Below are positions 1 through 6,580 of a stretch of DNA of 7,685 nucleotides, in pieces. A program made the position numbers and the translations under genes. The stretch comes from Pseudomonadota bacterium (GTDB lineage: Bacteria > Pseudomonadota > Alphaproteobacteria > Rhodospirillales > Casp-alpha2), in assembly GCA_022563215.1 (NCBI GenBank), contig JADFNT010000072.1, positions 1-7,685 of the forward strand, given 5' to 3'. Position 1 is the stretch's first letter. Every line of letters begins with the position of its first letter. The notes below the pieces were generated by a model that searched no databases, had not been told where the DNA came from, and worked only from the letters and a program-made list of their open reading frames with translations.

Positions 1-105
1 ATAAAGCACCACCTTAGAGCCCTTCAGGTCGCTCAATTTAAGCCTTCCCTCCCCATCGGTGGGCAGATCGAAGCCGGGGGCCTTGTCGCCGGGGTTAATG
101 GTCAT
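1..105 (-). CDS. bcp: Peroxiredoxin, Bcp/PrxQ type (5' part only, runs off left edge)
   Basis: This is the N-terminal 35 residues of a thiol-dependent peroxidase that reduces hydrogen peroxide and organic hydroperoxides in the cytoplasm, usually recycled by thioredoxin. The visible protein begins MTINPGDKAPGFDL and continues through a PTDGEG turn to LSDLKGSKVVLY. This is the typical opening of the AhpC/TSA thioredoxin fold in the Bcp subfamily (K-A-P-x-F-x-L-P, then L-S-D-L-K-G-K-x-V-V-L-Y). The peroxidatic cysteine, expected about ten residues further on, lies outside the window, so activity cannot be judged. The ATG (105-103) overlaps the glnE stop as ATGA and has a good AAGGAG Shine-Dalgarno five bases upstream, which fixes the start. 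It is probably translated from the glnE transcript. Another AhpC/TSA-family peroxiredoxin is possible, but Bcp fits the N-terminus best. Confidence 0.85.
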   Translation of the reverse strand, partial: MTINPGDKAPGFDLPTDGEGRLKLSDLKGSKVVLY

Positions 106-3100
106 GGGGTCTCCTTTTCGATTTTATCGGCTGGCGGCAGGGCCGCTGCCGGGGTCTCGATGATGTCCTTGAAAATGGCGTAAACCGCGTCCGCGGTGGC
201 GCGGATTCTGTCCTCCAGGGCGGCGAAATCGGCGGCGCCGCCGACCCGGACCAGGTCTTCCTTCAGGGCGCTGGGGATTTCCTCGACCCGCTCTTCGGTG
301 ATTTCGCCTTCGATGGTCAGCGCCAGCAGCCCTTGCAGGCCCTGCCACAGGCCCGAGGCGTCTATGAGCCGATCGCCAGAGTCCCGGTCCAGGAGCCCGG
401 CCTCCATAAGGGCGGCCAAGGTTCCCCGGGTGTCGTGACCGAGGATTTCCGGGTGCCCATGGGCGTGCCTCAAGGTCAGATATTGGGCGATGAATTCGAT
501 ATCGACGATACCGCCGCGCAGGTTCTTCAGCGCCCACAGGGAGGTCGAGCCGTGTTCCGAATTCAGGCGCCGGCGCATGTCGGCGACGTCGCGGAGCAGC
601 CCCACAGGGTCGCGGGCAACCCTGAGGACGTCCCGGATCGCCTCGTCGATGCGCCGGCGCAGGTCCTTCGGGCCCAGCAACGCCCGCGCCCGGGTTAGCG
701 CCATCTGCTCCCATGTCCAGGCCGAGGACGAATGGTATTGGATGAACCCTTCGAGGGTCGACGCGATGGGGCCTTTGGTGCCCGACGGGCGCAGGCGCAT
801 GTCGACCTCGTACAGCAGTCCCTCGGCGGTCAGCGCCGTCAACCCGTTGATCAGCCGCTGGCTCAAGCGGGCGAAATAGCGGTGCGCGCCGAGCGGCTTG
901 CCGCCGTCCGACTCCGCCTCGATGCCGCCATCGGGGAGGGCATAGATGAAAACCAGATCGAGGTCGGAAGACGCGGTCATTTCGCGGCTGCCCAGCTTGC
1001 CCAGCGCCAGCACCGCCATGCCGGCGCCTGCAATTCGGCCATGGACGCGGGCGAATTCCTCTTCGACCACCGGATACAGGCCCGAAAGCGCCGCCTCGGC
1101 GATGTTGGAAAAGGCACGGCCCGATCGGCCGGGGTCGATGGCGCCGCGCAGGCATTGAACGCCGATTTGAAAGCGGCGGTCGGCGTTCCAGCGACGGCTG
1201 ACGTCCAGCGCCTGTTCGAAATGGTCGGCCCGGGACAGCAGGTCCTTGAGCTCCGACAGCAGGGACTGGGGGCCCGGTGGATCGTCGAAAAAGTCCGGCA
1301 TCAGCACGCTGTCGAGGATCGACGGGCGGCGGCTCAGGTGTTCGGCTAGCCGCGGCGCCTTGCCCATGATCTCGGCGACCAGGTCGAGAAGCCGCGGGTT
1401 GGAATGGAACATCGAGAAAAGCTGCACCCCCGAGGGCAGGCCGGACAAAAACACATCGAAACGCAAAAACGCGACATCGGGGGCGGGGGTGGCGGCGAAG
1501 GCCTTCAGCAGCACCGGCATTAGTTCGGTCAGGATTTCCCTGGCCCGGGTGCTCCGGGTCGCCTGGTACCGCCCGTGGTGCCAACCGCGCACGGCGGCGC
1601 CCACCTTTTCCGGGTTGGCATAGCCGAGCCCTTCGATGGTGGCGAGCGTCTCCGGGTCCGGGTCGCCGCCGGTGAACACCAGGCTGCCGGCGCCGTCGAA
1701 ATCCTCACCGGCGCTCAACGCCGGCGCATCGTCGAACAATTTATCGTAATGGTCCCGGACGGCGGTCAGATGCCGTGTCAGTTCGGCGGCGAAATCATCC
1801 GCCCCGGGAAAGCCCAGGAACACGGCGACCTTCTCCATTTCCAACGCAGCCTGGGGCAGGGTCTGGGTCTGTTCGTCGTTGATCATCTGCAGGCGGTGTT
1901 CGACCCGGCGCAGGAATTCATAGGCCCGGATCAGGTCCTGGGTGACCTTTTCCTCGCAATGGCCGCTGGCGGCGAGGGTGGCCAGGGCCTCGCAGGTCGC
2001 CGGCGAGCGCACGCCGGCGTCACGGCCGCCCCAGATCAATTGCTGGGTCTGGGCGAAAAACTCGATTTCGCGGATGCCGCCGCGGCCGAGCTTGATGTTG
2101 TGTCCGGCCACCGCAATATCGCCGCCGCCCCGGTGGGCCTGGATCTGGCGCTTGATGGAATGGATGTCCTGGATGGCGGCGAAATCCAGGTTCTTGCGCC
2201 ACACATAAGGGGTCAACTGCTTGAGGAAAGCCTCGCCGGCTTTGAGGTCGCCGGCCGTCGGCCGGGCCTTGATCATCGCCGCGCGCTCCCAGTTTTGGCC
2301 CAGGGTTTCGTAATAGGTTTCCGCCGCCAGCACCGACATCGCCACCGGCGTAACGCCGGGGTCGGGGCGCAGCTTCAGGTCGGTGCGGAAGACGTAGCCG
2401 TCGACGGTGCGTTCCTCCATCAGGCGCACCAGGCTACGGGTCAGGCGGACGAAATGGTTCTGCAGGGCGTCCGGGTCGTCGGTGTCGATTTTTTCCGGAT
2501 CGAAAAGGACGATGAGGTCGATGTCGCTCGAGTAATTGAGCTCCCGGGCGCCCAATTTTCCCATGGCGATGATGACCAGCCCCGAATCCCGTTCCGGATC
2601 TTGCGCGTGTTTGAGCCGCAACACGCCCCGCCCGGCGGCCTCACGCAGGACATGGGCGGCGGCGAGGCCGAGGGCGGTGTCGGCGAAATCGGACAGCGCG
2701 CCGGTGACTTTCTCCAGCGTCCAGATCCCGGCGATGTCGGCGATGGCCACCGTCAACGCCATTTCCCGCTTGGCGGTCCTGAGCGTCCGGGCCAGGGCCT
2801 CGGCGTCCTCGGGAGACTCCCGGATTTCGTTCAGGCGGCCGATGATTTCGCCAAAGGTGTCGTCCGGCCCGGCGTTCATCAGCTGGCGGGCGAAGGCCGG
2901 GTCCTTGAGGATCGAAGCCGTCAGGAAGGGGCTGTTGCCGAACACCGTTTCCAAAAGCCGCCGGCCGACCGGGTCGTTGGCCGCCTCGGCGGCGAAGTCC
3001 GCCAAGCCGTCGTCGCCCCCGGAGGCTGCTTTCAGCCATTGCTCCATGCCCAATGCCGCGTGCTCGGGCGAAGCCGGGGCTGGAAGCGCGCATTTACTGT

Positions 3101-3122
3101 TTAGAAAGCCGAAATGATGCAT
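102..3122 (-). CDS. glnE: Bifunctional glutamine synthetase adenylyltransferase/adenylyl-removase
   Basis: GlnE adds AMP to, and removes it from, a tyrosine of each glutamine synthetase subunit, lowering or restoring ammonium assimilation according to PII (GlnB) and glutamine signals. It is cytoplasmic. From the chosen start the protein has 1006 residues, close to the usual size of about 950-1000. The duplicated nucleotidyltransferase layout is plain. The N-terminal (removase) half has GKLGARELNYSSDIDLI at about 188-204 with D200/D202 and a third acid in FRTDLKLRP (D248). The C-terminal (transferase) half has GKLGSREMTASSDLDLV at about 708-724 with D720/D722 and the third acid in YEVDMRLRP (D774). 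Each half is followed by a matching helical-domain motif, GRGGIREIEFFAQ near 346-358 and LRGGIVDIEFIAQ near 868-880. Both acidic triads are intact, so both activities are expected. The ATG at 3122-3120 was chosen because homologues start about 20-25 residues before the conserved AALG segment and a GGAG lies ten bases upstream. The frame is open to 3536, but that extension overlaps the divergent gene and resembles no protein. An internal ATG at residue 26 is a weaker alternative. The stop overlaps the peroxiredoxin start by four bases. Confidence 0.96.
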   Translation of the reverse strand: MHHFGFLNSKCALPAPASPEHAALGMEQWLKAASGGDDGLADFAAEAANDPVGRRLLETVFGNSPFLTASILKDPAFARQLMNAGPDDTFGEIIGRLNEIRESPEDAEALARTLRTAKREMALTVAIADIAGIWTLEKVTGALSDFADTALGLAAAHVLREAAGRGVLRLKHAQDPERDSGLVIIAMGKLGARELNYSSDIDLIVLFDPEKIDTDDPDALQNHFVRLTRSLVRLMEERTVDGYVFRTDLKLRPDPGVTPVAMSVLAAETYYETLGQNWERAAMIKARPTAGDLKAGEAFLKQLTPYVWRKNLDFAAIQDIHSIKRQIQAHRGGGDIAVAGHNIKLGRGGIREIEFFAQTQQLIWGGRDAGVRSPATCEALATLAASGHCEEKVTQDLIRAYEFLRRVEHRLQMINDEQTQTLPQAALEMEKVAVFLGFPGADDFAAELTRHLTAVRDHYDKLFDDAPALSAGEDFDGAGSLVFTGGDPDPETLATIEGLGYANPEKVGAAVRGWHHGRYQATRSTRAREILTELMPVLLKAFAATPAPDVAFLRFDVFLSGLPSGVQLFSMFHSNPRLLDLVAEIMGKAPRLAEHLSRRPSILDSVLMPDFFDDPPGPQSLLSELKDLLSRADHFEQALDVSRRWNADRRFQIGVQCLRGAIDPGRSGRAFSNIAEAALSGLYPVVEEEFARVHGRIAGAGMAVLALGKLGSREMTASSDLDLVFIYALPDGGIEAESDGGKPLGAHRYFARLSQRLINGLTALTAEGLLYEVDMRLRPSGTKGPIASTLEGFIQYHSSSAWTWEQMALTRARALLGPKDLRRRIDEAIRDVLRVARDPVGLLRDVADMRRRLNSEHGSTSLWALKNLRGGIVDIEFIAQYLTLRHAHGHPEILGHDTRGTLAALMEAGLLDRDSGDRLIDASGLWQGLQGLLALTIEGEITEERVEEIPSALKEDLVRVGGAADFAALEDRIRATADAVYAIFKDIIETPAAALPPADKIEKETP
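111..116 (-). promoter_or_regulatory. Shine-Dalgarno site of the peroxiredoxin gene
   Basis: The minus strand reads AAGGAG here, five bases (ACCCC) before the peroxiredoxin ATG. The site lies inside the last codons of glnE. A strong site at standard spacing, placed within the upstream gene, supports both the chosen start and translation from a shared glnE mRNA. Confidence 0.75.
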
Positions 3123-3132
3123 AATGAAGCGG

Positions 3133-3136
3133 CTCC
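3133..3136 (-). promoter_or_regulatory. Probable Shine-Dalgarno site of glnE
   Basis: The minus strand reads GGAG within TTCGGAG, ten bases before the ATG at 3122-3120. The spacing is at the long end of normal, so support for this start is moderate. It mainly argues against the long upstream extension of the frame. Confidence 0.45.
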
Positions 3137-3246
3137 GAACATTCAGAGACTGCGGTAACCGGCGGGTTCGGTCAAGACGGGGAGATCGGCTTTCGAGGCC
3201 GGGAATCATTTGCGGCTTGCTGCCGGGAGGGGCGGCCAGGCTCGGA

Positions 3247-3253
3247 AAGGTGG
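3247..3253 (+). promoter_or_regulatory. Shine-Dalgarno-like site deciding the TTG start of the DUF3971 gene
   Basis: AAGGTGG here differs by one base from the ideal AAGGAGG and ends four bases before the TTG at 3258. The other possible start, TTG at 3210, is preceded only by GGGAATCA-type sequence. No ATG or GTG in the frame would keep the membrane segment whole, so a TTG start is required in either case. Confidence 0.5.
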
Positions 3254-3257
3254 ATTT

Positions 3258-6200
3258 TTGATCAGGCGTACGTTCCGGGGAATCGTCCAAATATTGGGGG
3301 GGCTTGGCGCCGGCTTGGCCGTCATCCTGATGGTGGTGGCGTGGCAGTTGTCGTCCGGGCCGATTTCCCTTGCCTTCCTGACGCCTTATATCGAAAACAC
3401 CATCAACGCCGGACAGCAAAATTTCAAACTGACCTTGAAGGATACCATCCTGACCTGGGCGGGATGGGACCGGACCCTCGATATCCGGGTTCTCGACGTC
3501 AGGGTCATGCGCCAGGACGAATCCCTCATCGGCCATATCCCCGAAGTGTCGTTTTCAATCAGCGGCCGGGCCCTTATCAGCGGACAACTGGCGCCCCAGA
3601 GCATCGAGCTGTTCGGCCCCCGGTTGCGGGTGCGCCGCGAATTCGGCGGCGCCATCGACGTCGGCTTCATGGACACCGAGGCGCCGGCGTCGGATTTCAC
3701 CGAGCGGCTTCTGAACCAGCTTCTCTCGGCGCCCGTTCCCGGCAACGCCATGAGCTACCTCAGCCGTCTCGAAATCGTCAATGCCGAGGTGACCCTGGAC
3801 GACCAGTTGCTGGGCAAGTCCTGGGTCACGCCTTCGGTTAACGTGAGTCTTTTGCGCGACGCCTCCGGGATCAGGGGTTTCGTCGACCTGGCCATCGACG
3901 TCGATGGCCGGCAGACGGAAATCTCCATTTCCGGAGTTTATCAGACGGCGCTGAAGCGGTTCGACCTGGTCGCCGATTTCAGCGAGGTTTCGCCGGTCGC
4001 CTTTTCCTCGATGTATTACGAGCTCGGGCCCCTTCGCGCTTTCGCGCTGCCGTTGAAAGGCAGGGTGACGGCGGGGGTGACCCTGGAAGGCCAAGTCGAA
4101 TGGGTTGGCTTCGACCTGGCCGGCGGGCGCGGGGTGTTGAACCTCCCCGGTCCAGTCGAGCAATCCCTGGCCGTGGACCGGGTGGTGCTGAAGGGGCGTT
4201 ACGAGGGCGCCGAAGACATGTTCGACTTCGAGGAACTGACCCTCGACCTCGGTCCCCAGGGGCGCTTCATTCTGCCGGCCACCGACGGCCACCCGATGCC
4301 GCTCCGCTCGGTCACCCTCAAGGGCCGGTTCCTGGGCAAGACGCAGCGCCTGGAAATTTCCGAGGCCCGCGCCGACCTGCATGGCCCGACGGTCAGGTTG
4401 AGCGCCGTGGTCGACGGATTGCCGGGATTCAAGGAGACCGGCGGCGGGGCCGGCATATCCGTTGACCTCAAGGGGTCGATCCATGACGTCCCCGTCGATC
4501 AGCTCGGGAAATACTGGCCGGCGGCGTGGGGGACGTCGGCCCACCGCTGGATCGTGCCTCATCTTTCCGACGGGATCCTCCATCAGGCGCGGGCCGAGGT
4601 CCGGCTGTGGTCGGGCGAAACGGGCGGTTTTGAACTGGTGTCGCTGGTCGGCGACATGAAGGTCAGCGGCGTCACCGTCGATTACCTGCCGCCCATGCCG
4701 CCGGTCCGCAACACCGAGGCGACGATGAAGTTCGATGAAAACACCTTCAACATCACCATCTTGAAGGGCTCCTCGGAAAACCTGACGATCAGCGAGGGAA
4801 CCGTTTTGATGACCGGCCTGGACGAGGTCGATCAGTTCAACGACATCACGTTGGTGATCGACGGCGCCTTCCCCGATCAGTTGGCCTATCTGGACAATAA
4901 GCCGCTCGGTTATGCATCGATCATCGGCATCGATCCGTCGAAGACCAAGGGCCAGGCGAAAACGCATTTAAAGCTCAACTTCCTGATGGAAAACGCCATG
5001 ACCCTGGACACCATCGAGATTTCGGCCAGGTCCAAGGTCACCGGCGTCGAGGCGGCGAACGTGGTTCTGGGCCGCGATATCGACGGCGGCGAGCTGGACA
5101 TCCGCGTCGACAAGAAGGGCATGGACCTGGCCGGTTCGGTCAACATCGGCAGGATCCCGGCGACCCTGGTGTGGCGCGAAAATTTCGGCGACAAGCCGGA
5201 ATTCAAAAGACGCTACGACCTCAAGGCCCGGATCGCCGACATCGGGCAGGTCTCCGACCTGGGGCTCGACGTGGCGCCGTTTATCGACAAGTTCGTCCGC
5301 GGCGCGCTCGACGCCGATATCCGGCTCACCCAGTTCAACGACACCGACCGGCGGCTCGACATCCAGGCCGACATCACCGACACCGAAATTTCGGCCCCCG
5401 CCTTCGGCTGGAGCAAGAAGCCGGGCGTCCCGGGTACGGCCCGGATCACCATCGACTTCGCCGGCGAGACGATCAGCGACGTTCCCGGCTTTTCCATCAC
5501 CGCCGCCGACCTTAAAATATCCGGCCGGGCCCAGTACGGGGCCAGGGGCAAGGGATTGCAGCGCATCGATTTCGAGCGCATCTCCTTCGGCCGCACCGAG
5601 ATGAAGGGCGCCGTCATCGCCCACAAGAACGGCGGCTGGGACGCCGGGTTCCACGGCCCCAGCTTCGACATGACGTCCTTGTGGGATGACATCCTGCAGG
5701 GCGGCGACGACCCCGGCCCCGACAGTTTCACCCTTCCCTACCTGACCCTGGCGGTCGAGTTGGAGCGTGTCTGGATCGGCCCCGATCGGTCGCTGAATAA
5801 CATCTCCGGCACCTTCGCCCACGAGGACGAGACCTGGAAGACGGTGCTGCTGAAGGGCGAGATCGGCGACGCTAAGTCTTTCGAGCTGACCATCCGCCCC
5901 GGCCCCGACGGCAACCGCAACCTGCTGATGACGGCGTCGGACGCCGGCGAGGCGCTGCGGGTCACCGACCTCTACGACTCCATGCAGGGCGGCCGCCTCG
6001 AGATCGCCGGCCAGTACGCCGAAAGCGCCCCCGGCCGGCCCCTGATCGGCAAAATCCGGATCAAGGGCTACCGCATCACCCGCGCCCCGGCCCTGGCCCA
6101 CGTCCTTTCCATCATGGCCTTGACCGGCATCATCGAGGCCCTGGAAGGCGACGGCCTGGCCTTCAGCACCCTCGACATCCCGTTCGTCCTCGGACCCGGC

Positions 6201-6563
6201 TGGATGGAAATCAAGAACGCCAGGGCCTTCGGGGCGTCGCTGGGCTTCACCGCGTCGGGCACCGTCTATACCTACGCCGACGTGGTCGACATCAACGGCA
6301 CCGTGATCCCGGCCTACGCCATCAACAGCGCCTTGGGCCACATCCCGGTGCTCGGCGAAATCTTCACCGGCGGCGAAAAGGGCGGCGGCGTATTCGCCGC
6401 CAACTACACCATGAGCGGCTCCACCGACGACCCCAAGGTCACGGTCAACCCCTTGTCGGCCCTGACGCCGGGCATCTTCCGCAACGTCTTCGACATCTTC
6501 GGCCAGGCCGATTTCACGCCCCAGGCCGACGACGACCCGAACCAGCAGCAGGAAATCCGCTAA
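3258..6563 (+). CDS. DUF3971/AsmA-like C-terminal domain protein (YhdP-like), membrane anchored
   Basis: This is a large envelope protein of 1101 residues. It opens MIRRTFRGIVQILGG and has one hydrophobic segment at about residues 8-28, preceded by arginines. That predicts a single inner-membrane anchor with the long remainder in the periplasm. The rest is rich in alternating polar/hydrophobic beta-strand patterns and GxV/LxGxx turns, as in AsmA/TamB/YhdP proteins. The segment at about 419-435, with YWP, AHRWIVPHL and a following DGIL, matches the DUF3971 hallmark (F/YWP, then A-R-x-W-V, then G-x-I/V). From about 900 to 1085 there is an AsmA-like C-terminal region, including GYRITRAPALAHVLSIMALTG-type residues at about 937-957 and later DINGTVIPAYAIN. 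In E. coli, YhdP, TamB and YdbH act redundantly in phospholipid transport to the outer membrane; a similar role here is inference. I chose the TTG at 3258 because AAGGTGG lies just upstream and homologues begin near the arginines. An in-frame TTG at 3210 would add 16 residues (1117 in all) and has a weaker upstream site. The gene is divergent from glnE and convergent with tyrS. Confidence 0.88.
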   Translation: MIRRTFRGIVQILGGLGAGLAVILMVVAWQLSSGPISLAFLTPYIENTINAGQQNFKLTLKDTILTWAGWDRTLDIRVLDVRVMRQDESLIGHIPEVSFSISGRALISGQLAPQSIELFGPRLRVRREFGGAIDVGFMDTEAPASDFTERLLNQLLSAPVPGNAMSYLSRLEIVNAEVTLDDQLLGKSWVTPSVNVSLLRDASGIRGFVDLAIDVDGRQTEISISGVYQTALKRFDLVADFSEVSPVAFSSMYYELGPLRAFALPLKGRVTAGVTLEGQVEWVGFDLAGGRGVLNLPGPVEQSLAVDRVVLKGRYEGAEDMFDFEELTLDLGPQGRFILPATDGHPMPLRSVTLKGRFLGKTQRLEISEARADLHGPTVRLSAVVDGLPGFKETGGGAGISVDLKGSIHDVPVDQLGKYWPAAWGTSAHRWIVPHLSDGILHQARAEVRLWSGETGGFELVSLVGDMKVSGVTVDYLPPMPPVRNTEATMKFDENTFNITILKGSSENLTISEGTVLMTGLDEVDQFNDITLVIDGAFPDQLAYLDNKPLGYASIIGIDPSKTKGQAKTHLKLNFLMENAMTLDTIEISARSKVTGVEAANVVLGRDIDGGELDIRVDKKGMDLAGSVNIGRIPATLVWRENFGDKPEFKRRYDLKARIADIGQVSDLGLDVAPFIDKFVRGALDADIRLTQFNDTDRRLDIQADITDTEISAPAFGWSKKPGVPGTARITIDFAGETISDVPGFSITAADLKISGRAQYGARGKGLQRIDFERISFGRTEMKGAVIAHKNGGWDAGFHGPSFDMTSLWDDILQGGDDPGPDSFTLPYLTLAVELERVWIGPDRSLNNISGTFAHEDETWKTVLLKGEIGDAKSFELTIRPGPDGNRNLLMTASDAGEALRVTDLYDSMQGGRLEIAGQYAESAPGRPLIGKIRIKGYRITRAPALAHVLSIMALTGIIEALEGDGLAFSTLDIPFVLGPGWMEIKNARAFGASLGFTASGTVYTYADVVDINGTVIPAYAINSALGHIPVLGEIFTGGEKGGGVFAANYTMSGSTDDPKVTVNPLSALTPGIFRNVFDIFGQADFTPQADDDPNQQQEIR

Positions 6564-6580
6564 GCCCCCTTAAAGCGCCC
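6564..6580. other. 17-bp convergent gap between the DUF3971 gene and tyrS
   Basis: The TAA of the plus-strand gene (6561-6563) and the TAG of tyrS (6583-6581) face each other across 17 bases, AGCCCCC-TTAAAGCGCCC. I see no GC stem followed by a T-run in the gap or just beyond either stop. There is therefore no recognisable intrinsic terminator; termination is presumably Rho-dependent or lies within the opposing gene. Confidence 0.7.

Larger units (their letters stand above)
3123..3257. promoter_or_regulatory. Divergent intergenic spacer between glnE and the DUF3971 gene
   Basis: This 135-bp spacer (87 bp if the upper TTG start at 3210 is used) must hold the promoters of both divergent genes unless transcription enters from inside a coding region. 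On the minus strand a TTGACC at 3175-3170 is a fair -35 box for glnE. The hexamer at 17-base spacing (3152-3147, CAGTCT) is a poor -10, so the promoter is only tentative. No convincing -35/-10 pair was seen for the plus strand. A small inverted repeat, CGGC-TTGCT-GCCG (3213-3225), is too short to call a terminator. I recognised no sigma-54 (GG-N10-GC) promoter, which might have been hoped for next to a nitrogen gene. Confidence 0.35.

Noticed and set aside
124..1584. A 486-codon minus-strand frame inside glnE, offset from the glnE frame.
   Set aside because: The translation is dominated by Pro, Arg and Gly, typical of an off-frame read of GC-rich coding DNA, while the overlapping GlnE frame carries clear catalytic motifs.
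186..3060. The repeated GKLG...SSDxDL motif in glnE as a recent tandem duplication or fusion artefact.
   Set aside because: The two copies are the normal removase and transferase domains of every full-length GlnE and are diverged in sequence, as expected of an ancient duplication.
1575..3104. A 509-codon plus-strand open frame antisense to glnE.
   Set aside because: It lies wholly within glnE, starts at a GTG, and its translation is Gly/Ala/Arg/Gln-rich with no recognisable motif. Long antisense frames are expected in high-GC genes with G/C-biased third positions.
3213..3225. Inverted repeat CGGC-TTGCT-GCCG in the divergent spacer.
   Set aside because: A four-base stem with no T-run is expected by chance in this base composition, so it is not called as a terminator or operator.
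3123..3536. A 138-residue N-terminal extension of the glnE frame.
   Set aside because: It runs across the divergent spacer into the start of the DUF3971 gene, has no GlnE-like sequence, and would make GlnE far longer than its family.
3555..6341. Two long minus-strand open frames (3555-4967 and 4968-6341) antisense to the DUF3971 gene, almost end to end.
   Set aside because: They share one reading frame relative to the plus-strand gene and are its mirror. The translations are low-complexity in style (D/G/A/V/Q/R-rich) with no domain signature. The end-to-end look comes from a single stop codon dividing one shadow frame.
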